Below, piece after piece: positions 41,424-49,752 of a stretch of 64,000 bases of DNA; positions within the stretch are counted from its first letter, which is position 1, and each line of letters begins with the position of its first letter. The position numbers were made by a program, and so were the translations under genes. The notes beneath the pieces are model-generated. The model did no database searches, was not told the DNA's origin, and saw nothing but the letters and a program-made list of their open reading frames with translations. Origin of the DNA: Paracoccus alcaliphilus (GTDB lineage: Bacteria; Pseudomonadota; Alphaproteobacteria; Rhodobacterales; Rhodobacteraceae); NCBI RefSeq assembly GCF_028553725.1, contig NZ_CP067124.1, positions 1-64,000 on the forward strand, in the 5' to 3' direction.

Positions 41424-41449
41424 GGTGGTCAAATATCCCCGCCGGAGGC
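41424..41449 (-). repeat. GCCTCCGGCGGGGATATTT 3'-end element, copy B
   Basis: Exact reverse complement of copy A over 19 bases, here on the minus strand starting 20 bases after the stop of the quinone oxidoreductase gene, followed in sense by GACCACCAGTGATAAGG. Confidence 0.75.
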
Positions 41450-41468
41450 TTCTACGCGCGCAGCAGGC

Positions 41469-42458
41469 TCAGCCGCCTGCAACTTTCAGCACGATCTTGC
41501 CGATATGACCGCTGCTTTCCATGCGCCGATGCGCCTCGGCTGCATCGGACAGATCGAATTCGCTGTCGATCATCACTCGCACGACACCGCCTTCGATCAT
41601 CGGCCACAGCATGTCGCGCAAATCCTGGGCGATGTCAGCCTTGGCGGCGTCCGATTGCGGGCGCAGGGTCGAGCCGGTCACGCTCAGTCGGCGCATCATG
41701 ATCTGGGCGAAGTTCAGTTCGGCCTTTGCACCTTCGAGGAAGGCGATCATCACCAGCCGCCCATCCGTGGCCAGCGCCCTGATATTGCGCGGAATATAGC
41801 TGCCACCGACCATGTCGAGGATCAGGTCGGCGCCACCCTCATTCGTCAGATGCTTGACGAAATCATCCTCGCGGTAATTGATCGCGGTCGCGCCGAGGGC
41901 GGCGATGGCTTCGCATTTTTCCGCGCTGCTGGCGGTGGCGAAGACCCGGGCGCCGAGAGCGCGGGCGGTCTGGATCGCCATCATGCCGATGCCCGATGTG
42001 CCACCATGGACCAGAAACCGCTCTCCCGCGCGCAGATGGCCGCGACGGACCACGTTCGACCAGACGGTGAAGGCGGTTTCGGGCAGGCAGGCGGCTTCGC
42101 GCAGGTCAAGCCCCTCGGGGATGGCCAGCGCATGATCGGCGTGGCAGACAACGTATTCGGCATAGCCTCCGCCGGGCAGCAGCGCCGTCACCCGGTCACC
42201 CTTTTTCCAGCGGCTGACACCGGATCCGACACCGACCACTTCGCCCGCAGCCTCGAGCCCCGGCAGATCCGAGGCACCGGGCGGCGGCGCATATGATCCG
42301 GCGCGTTGCAGCACATCGGGGCGGTTGATCCCCGCCCAGCCCACCCGGATCAGGATCTGGTCATGGCTGGGAACCGGCACCGGGCGGCGGGTCATCTGCA
42401 GCTTGTCAGCGTCACCGGGGGCGGTGATCTCGATGGCGTTCATCGCGTCGGGGAACAT
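41469..42458 (-). CDS. NAD(P)H quinone oxidoreductase (PIG3-type zinc-independent MDR)
   Basis: The 329-residue medium-chain dehydrogenase has GINRPDVLQRAGSYAPPPGA and the nucleotide-binding region HGGTSGIGMMAIQTARALGA (about 148-167), and lacks the zinc ligands of alcohol dehydrogenases. Family members reduce quinones using NADPH. The start at 42458 has GAAGGAG 7 bases upstream and is preferred over an internal ATG 15 bases later. It is 17 bp after the COQ9 gene, so the pair is likely an operon with a quinone-related theme. Confidence 0.92.
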   Translation of the reverse strand: MFPDAMNAIEITAPGDADKLQMTRRPVPVPSHDQILIRVGWAGINRPDVLQRAGSYAPPPGASDLPGLEAAGEVVGVGSGVSRWKKGDRVTALLPGGGYAEYVVCHADHALAIPEGLDLREAACLPETAFTVWSNVVRRGHLRAGERFLVHGGTSGIGMMAIQTARALGARVFATASSAEKCEAIAALGATAINYREDDFVKHLTNEGGADLILDMVGGSYIPRNIRALATDGRLVMIAFLEGAKAELNFAQIMMRRLSVTGSTLRPQSDAAKADIAQDLRDMLWPMIEGGVVRVMIDSEFDLSDAAEAHRRMESSGHIGKIVLKVAGG

Positions 42459-42475
42459 CCTGTCTCCTTCATGTC

Positions 42476-43132
42476 TCAGCGGCTTCGGGTGCAGCCCGGC
42501 AGATTGCGGTTTCGTGGCGCGCGGATCCAGCCGAAAGCCATATCGCCCAGCCTTGTCGCGCCGGGCAGGCGGCGCAACCTTGCCTTGACGCTCTCGAATC
42601 GCATCACGCCCTCGATCCGGCGGTCGAGGAAGGCACGGGTCTCGGCGCGCATGGCTGATTCGTCGCCCAGCCAGAACAGCACCGTCGCACTGATCACGGC
42701 CGAGAGGGTGGCGCGCTTGGTGTACCAGTTGGCATCCTCGGCATGATCGCCCAGCCCGTTCCAGATGATATCCGCGCTTTCCCAGATCAGCCGCGCGCCA
42801 AGGGCGGCGTTCTGCGGCAGGGCCAGCGTGGCGGCCCCCGCGCGAACCAGATCGGGATCGACCAGCGTCAGGCGGTGCCAGATGGCCTGGGTCATGCGGT
42901 CGCGCAACCGGCCATCGGGCGGCGTTGCGGCCAGCCAATCCCGCAACTGCGCATCGGCGCGGCGGTGATAGGCCGCCGCCAGCGCCGCGCCGCCTTGCGG
43001 GAAATGCACCGCCACCATCGCGGGCGCCATCCCGATATCGGCGGCGCCGGCGCGCAGCGCCGCCTCGTTCATGCCCTCGAACGGGACATGCGTCAGGGCG
43101 GCGTCAAGCAGGGCTTCCATATCTGTCTGCAT
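42476..43132 (-). CDS. COQ9 family protein
   Basis: A 218-residue protein with a TetR-like N-terminal helical part (EALLDAALTHVPFEGMNEAA, GMAPAMVAVHFPQGGAALAA) and the COQ9 C-terminal domain with DPDLVRAGAATLALPQNA and DHAEDANWYTKRATLSAV. COQ9 binds a lipid or quinone intermediate and assists hydroxylation in ubiquinone synthesis. It is divergent from rpsU with 99 bp between, and followed by the quinone oxidoreductase gene. Confidence 0.93.
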   Translation of the reverse strand: MQTDMEALLDAALTHVPFEGMNEAALRAGAADIGMAPAMVAVHFPQGGAALAAAYHRRADAQLRDWLAATPPDGRLRDRMTQAIWHRLTLVDPDLVRAGAATLALPQNAALGARLIWESADIIWNGLGDHAEDANWYTKRATLSAVISATVLFWLGDESAMRAETRAFLDRRIEGVMRFESVKARLRRLPGATRLGDMAFGWIRAPRNRNLPGCTRSR

Positions 43133-43231
43133 CGAATCGGCCTTTCTTGTGGACAGAAGCGCGCGCCGCTGTTATGGGGACGCCTCCTGCAATTATCTGC
43201 AACTCTAACCTAGGAAGGTGGTGACAACCAC

Positions 43232-43438
43232 ATGCAGGTCAACGTTCGCGACAACAACGTCGAACAGGCGCTTCGTGCCCTGAAGAAAAAGCTTCAGCGC
43301 GAAGGTGTTTTCCGTGAAATGAAGCTGCGGCAGCATTTCGAGAAACCGTCGGTCAAGAAAGCCCGTGAAAAAGCCGAGGCCGTTCGCCGTGCCCGCAAGC
43401 TGGCCCGTAAAAAGGCACAGCGCGAAGGCGCTCTGTAA
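43232..43438 (+). CDS. rpsU: 30S ribosomal protein S21
   Basis: A 68-residue, very basic protein starting [20 protein letters not shown], typical of S21, which sits near the anti-Shine-Dalgarno region and assists initiation. The conserved [20 protein letters not shown] follows. It is monocistronic, with AGGAAGG upstream and a good terminator downstream. No dnaG or rpoD lies nearby, unlike in enterobacteria. Confidence 0.98.
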   Translation: MQVNVRDNNVEQALRALKKKLQREGVFREMKLRQHFEKPSVKKAREKAEAVRRARKLARKKAQREGAL

Positions 43439-43464
43439 GACGACGCGATCAGCGTAATCAGCGA

Positions 43465-43500
43465 CCCCCGCGGCTCCCGGCCTGCGGGGGTTTGCTTTTG
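43465..43500 (+). terminator. Rho-independent terminator of rpsU
   Basis: Stem CCCCCGC / GCGGGGG with a 12-base loop, followed by TTTGCTTTT, 26 bases after the stop. It reaches the end of the convergent copD gene. Confidence 0.88.
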
Positions 43501-43508
43501 CGCCGCTG

Positions 43509-44351
43509 CTAATGCGGGTCCAGCGTAGCCAGCCATGCGACCAGCGCCGCCGCAATCAGGCCCAGAGCGATCTCGGACCGCGTGGCGCGGGCGATGGCTG
43601 CCAGCCCGTCGGGGCGCTCTCGCAGGCGCGGCACGATCACATAGCGGTTGCGAAGCGCCAGCCCGACCATCGCCGCGACCACCGCGATCTTCGCCGACAG
43701 CAGCGCCTGATAAGGCGCGACCCAGTCCAGCGGCAGCCCGCCGACCGTCCACAGCATCGCCGCCAGCCCAGTCAGCAGGACGAGCGCCACCCAGAAATGC
43801 CCCTCGCCGGAATAGCGCATCAGCACGGCCGATGCCGCCGCGTCCGGCATCCGGCGCAGCAGGCACAGCACATACGGCAAGGCCCCGATCCATGCCCCCG
43901 CCGCCGCCAGATGCAGGACATGATTGACCTGCCGCAGCAGTCCCGCCATCCCGCCCGAGGCCGCCGCATGACCAGTCATCGAAAGCCCCGCCATCAGCAG
44001 CAGCCCGCCCAAAAGCTGTCCGCGCAGGGATTGCCGCTGCCGGGCGATTATCAGCGCGATCGCGGCCAGCGCCTGCACCAGCCATGCCTGTCCCGGAGAG
44101 GTCAGCCCGATCACGCTCAGCACCATCCCCGGATCGGCGGCGGCAGACCAGTCACCGGCGATGCGGGCGACCTCGACCGGCAGCTGCGCGGCAAGGGCGG
44201 CCAGCAACGCCACCGGCAGAACCCGCTCCGGCGGCACGGGGGCCGCGTCGGGGGTCAGTCGCCAGCGGAACAGGGCCGCGCCCCAGATCATCAGCGCCGC
44301 CCCGAAAACCACCATGCGGCACAGGATCAGAAGGGTGCCGGGATCGGCCAC
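43509..44351 (-). CDS. copD: Copper resistance D family membrane protein
   Basis: The 280-residue integral membrane protein has about eight helices and the CopD domain features: GMAGLLRQVNHVLHLAAAGA with His residues, then VGGLPLDWVAPYQALLSAKI. CopD is thought to take up or transfer copper across the inner membrane together with periplasmic CopC. It lies 9 bases after copC on the same strand. Confidence 0.88.
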   Translation of the reverse strand: MADPGTLLILCRMVVFGAALMIWGAALFRWRLTPDAAPVPPERVLPVALLAALAAQLPVEVARIAGDWSAAADPGMVLSVIGLTSPGQAWLVQALAAIALIIARQRQSLRGQLLGGLLLMAGLSMTGHAAASGGMAGLLRQVNHVLHLAAAGAWIGALPYVLCLLRRMPDAAASAVLMRYSGEGHFWVALVLLTGLAAMLWTVGGLPLDWVAPYQALLSAKIAVVAAMVGLALRNRYVIVPRLRERPDGLAAIARATRSEIALGLIAAALVAWLATLDPH

Positions 44352-44360
44352 GACCGGCCC

Positions 44361-44723
44361 CTATTCGACGGTAAAACCGTATTCGCCATCCACCTTGTGG
44401 CCGTCCTGCGACAGCACGCCCCAGCGGACCTGATAATCCCCTGCCGTCAGCGGCTGCGACAAGGGCAGGATCAGCGAGTGACCGTCATCGGACAGCTCTG
44501 GCCCGTCGGTTTCGATTTCGGCCCCGTCCGGGTCGGTCAGGCTCAGCGTGCTGAAACGCAGGCCGATGGTTTCCGAGAATGTCAGCTCCAGCCGTTCGGG
44601 CGCGGGGACGGTGGCATCGGCGGCGGGGTCAGAGCGCTCCAGCACCGAATGGGCCAGTGCCGGACTGGCCGAGATGGCCGCGGTCATGGCAGCGGCGGCG
44701 ATCATCTGAAAGGCTCGGGTCAT
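44361..44723 (-). CDS. copC: Periplasmic copper-binding protein CopC
   Basis: A 120-residue protein with signal peptide (FQMIAAAAMTAAISASPALA, cut just before HSVLERSDP). The new N-terminal His and the late DGHKVDG form the expected Cu(II) site of the CopC beta-barrel. Methionine-rich Cu(I) motifs of plasmid PcoC-type proteins are absent. It is the first gene of copC-copD. The start at 44723 follows GGAGG. Confidence 0.92.
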   Translation of the reverse strand: MTRAFQMIAAAAMTAAISASPALAHSVLERSDPAADATVPAPERLELTFSETIGLRFSTLSLTDPDGAEIETDGPELSDDGHSLILPLSQPLTAGDYQVRWGVLSQDGHKVDGEYGFTVE

Positions 44724-44771
44724 GTCATCCTCCGGTAACGCCTGGCGGCACATCGCCGCTGCATCAGGCGA

Positions 44772-45233
44772 TCATACAGGAATCGCGGTACTGCGGAACA
44801 CGGTTCGCAACGCGAATGACGAATGCATCTGCCGCACCCCCGGCAGGCGCGACAGGTGCTGGCGATGGATGCGGGCGAAATCGTCGGTATCCTCGACCAC
44901 GATCTTCAGCAGGTAATCCGCCGTCCCGGCCATCAGGTGACATTCCAGCACATCGGGAATCGCCCTGACCGCGCGCTCGAACGCATCCAGCAGATCGTCG
45001 GCCTGCCCGGTCAGCGTGATTTCGACAAAGACGGTGGTCGGGCGGCTGACCTTGCGCTGATCCAGCAGGGCGACATATCCGGTGATAACGCCCGCCTCTT
45101 CCAGCCGCTGCACCCGCCGGTGACATGCGCTGGCCGACAGATTGATCCGGCTGGCCAGTTCGGCATTCGTCATCCGCCCATCCTTCTGTAAAAGGGCCAG
45201 AATGCGGCGGTCTGTTGCGTCGGTCTCGGTCAT
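44772..45233 (-). CDS. Lrp/AsnC family transcriptional regulator
   Basis: The 153-residue protein has an N-terminal HTH (ATDRRILALLQKDGRMTNAE, RINLSASACHRRVQRLEEAG) and the C-terminal RAM domain (about 70-140, LTGQADDLLDAFERAVRAIP, GTADYLLKIVVED). It is divergent from alanine dehydrogenase with 95 bp between the starts, the classic layout of an AldR-type activator that responds to alanine or related amino acids. This functional link is inferred from position. Confidence 0.92.
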   Translation of the reverse strand: MTETDATDRRILALLQKDGRMTNAELASRINLSASACHRRVQRLEEAGVITGYVALLDQRKVSRPTTVFVEITLTGQADDLLDAFERAVRAIPDVLECHLMAGTADYLLKIVVEDTDDFARIHRQHLSRLPGVRQMHSSFALRTVFRSTAIPV

Positions 45234-45328
45234 GGCGTTGAATTCACGGGCAGGGTGGCCGGATCATAGCGATGTCGCGCGTGAAGACCAGCCGAAGCGC
45301 CCATCGGGCCCATGACAAGGAGAACAGG

Positions 45329-46447
45329 ATGAAGATCGGATGCCCCACGGAAATCAAGCCTCAGGAATTCCGCGTCGGCCTGACCCCCGAGGCCAGCGCC
45401 GAGCTGACCGCCCAGGGCCATGACGTGCTGATCCAGAGCGGCGCGGGCGAAGGCTCGGGCTTTGCGGATGAGGATTATCTGGCCGCCGGTGCCCGGATCG
45501 CGGATGACGCGGCGGCAATCTATGCCGCGTCCGAGATGATCGTGAAGGTCAAGGAGCCGCAACCGGGCGAACGTGCATTGCTGCGGCGGGGACAGATCCT
45601 GTTCGCCTATCTGCACCTGGCGCCGGATCCCGACCAGACGCGCGATCTGCTGCAATCGGGGGTGACGGCGCTGGCCTATGAAACCGTCACCGACGCGCAT
45701 GGCGGCCTGCCCCTGCTGGCACCGATGTCCGAGGTCGCAGGCAGGCTGGCGCCGCAAGTCGGCGCATGGGCGCTGCAAAGGGCCAATGGCGGACGCGGCA
45801 TCCTGCTGGGCGGCGTGCCCGGCGTGCGCCCGGCCAATGTCCTGATCATCGGCGGCGGGGTTGTCGGCGCGGCGGCGGCGCGGGTGGCGGTCGGCATGGG
45901 GGCGAATGTGACGGTGCTGGACCGCTCGGTCCCGCGTCTGTCCTGGCTGGACGACGCCTTCATGGGCAGGCTGACGACCCAATTTGCCAGCGGACCGGCG
46001 GTGGCGGATCTGCTGCCGCTGGCCGATCTGGTGATCGGTGCGGTTCTGGTGCCCGGCGCCGCCGCGCCCAAGCTGGTGCGGCGCGATCAACTGGCACTGA
46101 TGCAGCCCGGCTCGGTTCTGGTGGATGTGGCGATAGATCAGGGCGGTTGTTTCGAGACCTCGCGGCCGACCACCCATCACGACCCGATCTATGAGGTCGA
46201 GGGGATCGTGCATTACTGCGTCGCCAATATGCCCGGCGCGGTGGCGCGGACCTCGACCAAGGCGCTGGGGAACGCGACCCTGCCCTTCGTCACCGCACTG
46301 GCGGGCAAGGGCTGGCAGCGGGCCGTCAGCGACGATCCGCATCTGCGCGCCGGTCTGGCCACGCATGACGGACGGCTGACATCGCCGCCCGTGGGTCAGG
46401 CGCTGGGGCTGGACGCGGTCACGCCCGAGACGCTTCTGGCGTCGTAA
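45329..46447 (+). CDS. ald: Alanine dehydrogenase
   Basis: Catalyses reversible NAD-dependent oxidative deamination of L-alanine to pyruvate and ammonium. The 372-residue protein starts [20 protein letters not shown], has the catalytic lysine and His segment ([22 protein letters not shown]) and the Rossmann motif [20 protein letters not shown] near 171. The start at 45329 has AAGGAG 9 bases before it. It is divergent from the Lrp-type gene and ends in a perfect 12-bp palindrome shared with mscL. Confidence 0.97.
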   Translation: MKIGCPTEIKPQEFRVGLTPEASAELTAQGHDVLIQSGAGEGSGFADEDYLAAGARIADDAAAIYAASEMIVKVKEPQPGERALLRRGQILFAYLHLAPDPDQTRDLLQSGVTALAYETVTDAHGGLPLLAPMSEVAGRLAPQVGAWALQRANGGRGILLGGVPGVRPANVLIIGGGVVGAAAARVAVGMGANVTVLDRSVPRLSWLDDAFMGRLTTQFASGPAVADLLPLADLVIGAVLVPGAAAPKLVRRDQLALMQPGSVLVDVAIDQGGCFETSRPTTHHDPIYEVEGIVHYCVANMPGAVARTSTKALGNATLPFVTALAGKGWQRAVSDDPHLRAGLATHDGRLTSPPVGQALGLDAVTPETLLAS

Positions 46448-46457
46448 CCCCCGTCAG

Positions 46458-46488
46458 GGTCATGGCCGGTAATCAGCCGGCCATGACC
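46458..46488. terminator. Bidirectional hairpin between ald and mscL
   Basis: Perfect 12-bp stem GGTCATGGCCGG / CCGGCCATGACC with a TAATCAG loop, between convergent genes, 10 bases from each stop. No long T-run on either side. Confidence 0.75.
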
Positions 46489-46498
46489 GAAAGCGCCT

Positions 46499-46939
46499 TC
46501 AGACGCCCGGGCGCGTGGCCAGCAGATCACGGATCTGGGCCAGCAGTTCCTCTTGCGTCGGGCCTGCCGGTTCCTCTTCCTTGGCTTCTTCCTTCCTGAA
46601 CGCCGCCGATTGCACCCGGTTGACCGCCTTGACCAGCAGGAACACCGCCCAGGCGACGATGAGGAAGTTCAGCACCGCCATCAGAAACGAGCCATAGGCA
46701 AAAACCGCCGCGCCGGAATTGCGCGCGGCCTCCAGGCTGGCACCATCGGCCACCGTGCCGGACAGGACGAAATACTTGTTGGTAAAGTCGATGCCGCCGG
46801 TCAGCAGACCAAGGATCGGGTTGATCATATCCTCGACCAGAGAGCTGACGATGGCGGTGAAGGCCGCACCAATAATGATGCCGACGGCCAGATCGATCAC
46901 ATTGCCACGGGCAATGAACTGCTTGAATTCCTGTATCAT
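46499..46939 (-). CDS. mscL: Large-conductance mechanosensitive channel
   Basis: A pentameric inner membrane channel that opens on osmotic down-shock. The 146 residues have the N-terminal amphipathic helix ([20 protein letters not shown]), TM1 ([19 protein letters not shown]), a periplasmic loop and TM2 ([20 protein letters not shown]), and a charged C-terminal helix bundle. Length and motifs are standard. It is convergent with ald and divergent from the GST remnant. Confidence 0.97.
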   Translation of the reverse strand: MIQEFKQFIARGNVIDLAVGIIIGAAFTAIVSSLVEDMINPILGLLTGGIDFTNKYFVLSGTVADGASLEAARNSGAAVFAYGSFLMAVLNFLIVAWAVFLLVKAVNRVQSAAFRKEEAKEEEPAGPTQEELLAQIRDLLATRPGV

Positions 46940-47027
46940 GAGCTTAGCTGTCCCTGTTACGCGCGATATCAGATCGCCAGATTATCCCAAAATCCACGCC
47001 GCCCCCAGCCGGAAGGGAAGATCCCTC

Positions 47028-47351
47028 ATGGCCCTGAACAGCGATGACTTTCCCATCACGAAACGCCGGCCACCCAAGCGGGCTGACGTGATACAGCTTT
47101 ATTCGCTGGCAACGCCCAACGGCGTCAAGACCTCTGTCACGCTGGAAGAACTGGGCGCGCCCTATGATAACCGCATCAGCATCCCGGATTCCGAAGACCG
47201 GACGACGCCGGAATTGCTGATATTCCAGATGGGCAGCGTCGGCCCGGCGCTCGGTCAGAGGGGGGTTTTCCACCGCTACAAGGGCGCAGAAATCGAAGAG
47301 GCCCGCCCCGCCGTCGCCCGCTGCCTGTACATCCCGCAGCAACCGGACTGA
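47028..47351 (+). pseudogene. Remnant of a YghU/YfcG-type glutathione S-transferase with internal deletion
   Basis: The 107-residue frame starts like a GST of the YghU type (ITKRRPPKRADVIQLYSLAT, PNGVKTSVTLEELGAPYD). After SEDRTTPE it jumps straight to [20 protein letters not shown], which in full-length relatives is in the C-terminal helical domain. The part in between (the end of the thioredoxin fold, about 45-55 residues) is missing, and the C-terminal domain ends about 90 residues early after RPAVARCLYIPQQPD. It has a ribosome-binding site and an open frame, so it may still be translated, but it should not fold as a GST. Confidence 0.75.
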
Positions 47352-47359
47352 CCGAAACC

Positions 47360-47418
47360 GGCTCTGAACCGGCCCGGGCCGGTCAGAGCCAGAATGGCGT
47401 GCGGCCCGTCAGGGCCGC
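47360..47418. repeat. Two hairpins between the GST remnant and the dsbA-like gene
   Basis: First: GGCTCTGA-ACCGGCCC / GGGCCGGTCAGAGCC (47360-47390, one bulged base). Second: GCGGCCC GTCA GGGCCGC (47401-47418). They lie between convergent genes and probably serve as 3'-end structures; neither has a T-run. Confidence 0.6.
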
Positions 47419-47427
47419 TCCGCAAGA

Positions 47428-48072
47428 TTACTCGGCAGCGGCGGGCTCGACCTCGGCCAGCTTGGTGTCGATCACGCCTTTCAGCTCTTCCCAGGGCGCG
47501 TTCATCACCTTTTCACCGCCGATCATGAAGGTCGGCGTCGCCTCGATCTGGTCGGTGGTCGCGTTCTGCTGGAAATTGGCGATCAGCTGTTCGGCGGTGG
47601 CGGTATCTTCCCAGCAGGCGGTCATCTGATCTTCTGTCATGCCCGCTTTCAGCCCGATCCGGCGCAGGTTCGACGCGATCTCGTCGCCCGAGCCGCCGCC
47701 CAGCCATTTCTGCTGCTCGTCGAACAGCATGTCCGAAACGGCGTAATATTTGTCATCGCCACCGCAGCGCGCCAGAATCCCCGCCCAGAGGCCGACCTGA
47801 TCGAAATAGACATCGCGCTGGATGAAGCGGACCTTGCCGGTGTCGATATATTCCGATTTCAGGTCGGGAAAGACATTGGCATGAAAATTCGCGCAATGCC
47901 CGCAGGTAAAGCTGGCATATTCCACGATGGTCAGCGGCGCATCCTCGACCCCCAGCACGACATCGTCAACCGACACCGCAGTGGTTTCTTCGGTGGCGGC
48001 CTCCTGAGCCATGGCGGCGGGAACGGCCACAAGGGCCAGCGCCAGCGCAGTGGCGGCAGAGCGGATCAGCAT
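47428..48072 (-). CDS. DsbA family thiol-disulfide oxidoreductase
   Basis: The 214-residue periplasmic protein has a signal peptide (AATALALALVAVPAAMA, cut near residue 22), the thioredoxin fold with active site CGHC (57-60, within EYASFTCGHCANFH), and the cis-Pro loop TPTFMIGG near 182. It is of the DsbA/BdbD type (thioredoxin_4), which forms or isomerises disulfides in exported proteins. The start at 48072 has AAAGGA upstream. It is 17 bp after the DciA-like gene. Confidence 0.92.
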   Translation of the reverse strand: MLIRSAATALALALVAVPAAMAQEAATEETTAVSVDDVVLGVEDAPLTIVEYASFTCGHCANFHANVFPDLKSEYIDTGKVRFIQRDVYFDQVGLWAGILARCGGDDKYYAVSDMLFDEQQKWLGGGSGDEIASNLRRIGLKAGMTEDQMTACWEDTATAEQLIANFQQNATTDQIEATPTFMIGGEKVMNAPWEELKGVIDTKLAEVEPAAAE

Positions 48073-48089
48073 ATCGAGTCCTTTCGGTT

Positions 48090-48617
48090 TCATGAGGATT
48101 TTCGCGTCGCGACATTCATCGCCAGCCGGGACATGGCATCGGCCAATGCCGGATCGTCGAACTGGGTGCCGACCTTTTGCGCTGCGGCCTGAGCCTGCGG
48201 ATCGGGTGCGGCTTCGCGCCGGGGCGCATGGGCGAACTGGGCCTGCGCTTCGGCAAAACCCGACGCGGCGGTCTGGGTCAGCACGATCTTCTGGATCGCG
48301 TTATAACCGTAACAGGCGTTCACCCGTTCGCGCAGTTGCGGCAGCTGCATCTCGACCATCGGCGCGGCAGGCCCCGAGGTCAGCAGCGTCAGCGTCGCGC
48401 CAAAGCCGCCGCGCGTATGGCTAATGCGCACCGGACGGGTGATGGCGGCCAGTTGCGCGCCGGCGATCTCGGACCAGTGGGTCAGCAGGCGGCTGACGGC
48501 AAAGCCGCGCCCCTCGGCGGCCTTCTGCACCCGCTGCGACAAAAGCGAGGCCGCCGCCTCGAAGCCCCGCCTGCGCCGGAAGCCCTGCCTGTCCGCTGAT
48601 TTCTTCACCTGTGCCAT
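48090..48617 (-). CDS. DUF721/DciA-like protein
   Basis: A 175-residue protein with RGFEAAASLLSQRVQKAAEG and FAVSRLLTHWSEIAGAQLAA, then RGGFGATLTLLTSGPAAPMV and YGYNAIQKIVLTQTA. This is the DUF721 domain (about 15-115) found in DciA, the loader or operator of the replicative helicase in bacteria without DnaC, plus a low-complexity tail. A role in replication is known for DciA of other groups and is inferred here. It is divergent from mutY with 85 bp between. Confidence 0.85.
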   Translation of the reverse strand: MAQVKKSADRQGFRRRRGFEAAASLLSQRVQKAAEGRGFAVSRLLTHWSEIAGAQLAAITRPVRISHTRGGFGATLTLLTSGPAAPMVEMQLPQLRERVNACYGYNAIQKIVLTQTAASGFAEAQAQFAHAPRREAAPDPQAQAAAQKVGTQFDDPALADAMSRLAMNVATRKSS

Positions 48618-48702
48618 CTGCGCCTGATCGGTTATGACCTGCCTAGCATTAAACAGCATGGGCCGGGGATGAAAGCGCGTGCGGGCGGCAAAGGGCTGAA
48701 AA

Positions 48703-49743
48703 TTGCGTGACGACAAGGTGATCGGCAAAACGATCTCGGCGCCATTGCTGGCATGGTATGACCGCCATGCCCGCGATCTGCCGTGGCGGGTACCCCCCGG
48801 CCGGGGCCGCGCCGATCCCTATCGGGTCTGGCTGTCCGAGGTGATGCTGCAACAGACCACGGTGGCGGCGGTGAAAAACTATTTCATCCGCTTCACCTCG
48901 CTGTGGCCGCGCATCGAGGATCTGGCCGCCGCCGATGACGCGCAGGTGATGGCGGAATGGGCGGGGCTTGGCTATTACGCCCGCGCCCGCAATCTGCTGG
49001 CCTGCGCCCGCACCGTCGCCGCCAATGGCGGGCAGTTTCCCGACACGCGCGCGGGGCTGCTGGCCCTGCCCGGCATCGGCCCCTATACCGCCGCCGCGAT
49101 CTCGGCCATCGCCCATGATGCGCCCGAAACCGTGGTCGATGGTAATGTCGAGCGGGTCGTGGCCCGGCTGTTCGCCGTCCAGACCCCGCTGCCCGCCGCC
49201 AAGCCGGAACTGGTCGCGCTGGCCGATACGCTGACGCCGCCCGCACGGCCCGGAGATTATGCGCAGGCGATGATGGATCTGGGCGCGACGATCTGCACGC
49301 CCCGCAAACCGGTCTGCGCGCTGTGCCCGATCAGCAAATGCTGCGATGCCTTCCACCAGGGCATCGCCGCCGACCTGCCGCGCCGCGCCCCGAAACCCGC
49401 CAAGCCCGAACGCAGCGGCATCGCATGGCTGGGCCGCTCGGGCGACGCGGTGCTGCTGGAACAGCGCCCGGCCAAGGGCCTGCTGGGCGGCACGCTGGCC
49501 TTCCCCTCGACCGGCTGGGACGGGCAAGACCTGCCCGCCCCCGGCCCCGCCGACTGGCATCGGGTGGGCGAGGTGCGCCATGTCTTCACCCATTTCAGCC
49601 TGACCCTGACCGTGTTGACCGGCGAACTGACCGGCCCGCCGCTGCGCGGCCGCCTTGTGCCGCTGCGTCAGTTCGACCGCAGCGCCCTGCCCGGCCTGAT
49701 GCGCAAGGTCTGGGATCTGGCCATTGACCCAGCAAAACCGTAA
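48703..49743 (+). CDS. mutY: A/G-specific adenine DNA glycosylase MutY
   Basis: Removes adenine mispaired with 8-oxoguanine. The 346-residue protein has the catalytic Glu in WLSEVMLQQTTV, the helix-hairpin-helix LPGIGPYTAAAI followed by catalytic Asp in VVDGNVERVVARLF, and the 4Fe-4S loop CTPRKPVCALCPISKCC. The C-terminal NUDIX-like domain (about 235-346) recognises 8-oxoG. The start is TTG at 48703 (LRDDKVIGKTIS). alkB starts 9 bases after its stop. Confidence 0.95.
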   Translation: MRDDKVIGKTISAPLLAWYDRHARDLPWRVPPGRGRADPYRVWLSEVMLQQTTVAAVKNYFIRFTSLWPRIEDLAAADDAQVMAEWAGLGYYARARNLLACARTVAANGGQFPDTRAGLLALPGIGPYTAAAISAIAHDAPETVVDGNVERVVARLFAVQTPLPAAKPELVALADTLTPPARPGDYAQAMMDLGATICTPRKPVCALCPISKCCDAFHQGIAADLPRRAPKPAKPERSGIAWLGRSGDAVLLEQRPAKGLLGGTLAFPSTGWDGQDLPAPGPADWHRVGEVRHVFTHFSLTLTVLTGELTGPPLRGRLVPLRQFDRSALPGLMRKVWDLAIDPAKP

Positions 49744-49752
49744 GGCTTGCGC

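Noticed and set aside
41469..42938. An N-terminal extension of the quinone oxidoreductase to 42938
   Set aside because: The extra 160 residues are the shadow of the COQ9 gene in another frame; a strong ribosome-binding site lies before 42458.
45234..45328. A riboswitch in the Lrp/ald intergenic region
   Set aside because: Only 95 bp and no conserved aptamer-like structure; a divergent promoter with Lrp sites is the simpler reading.
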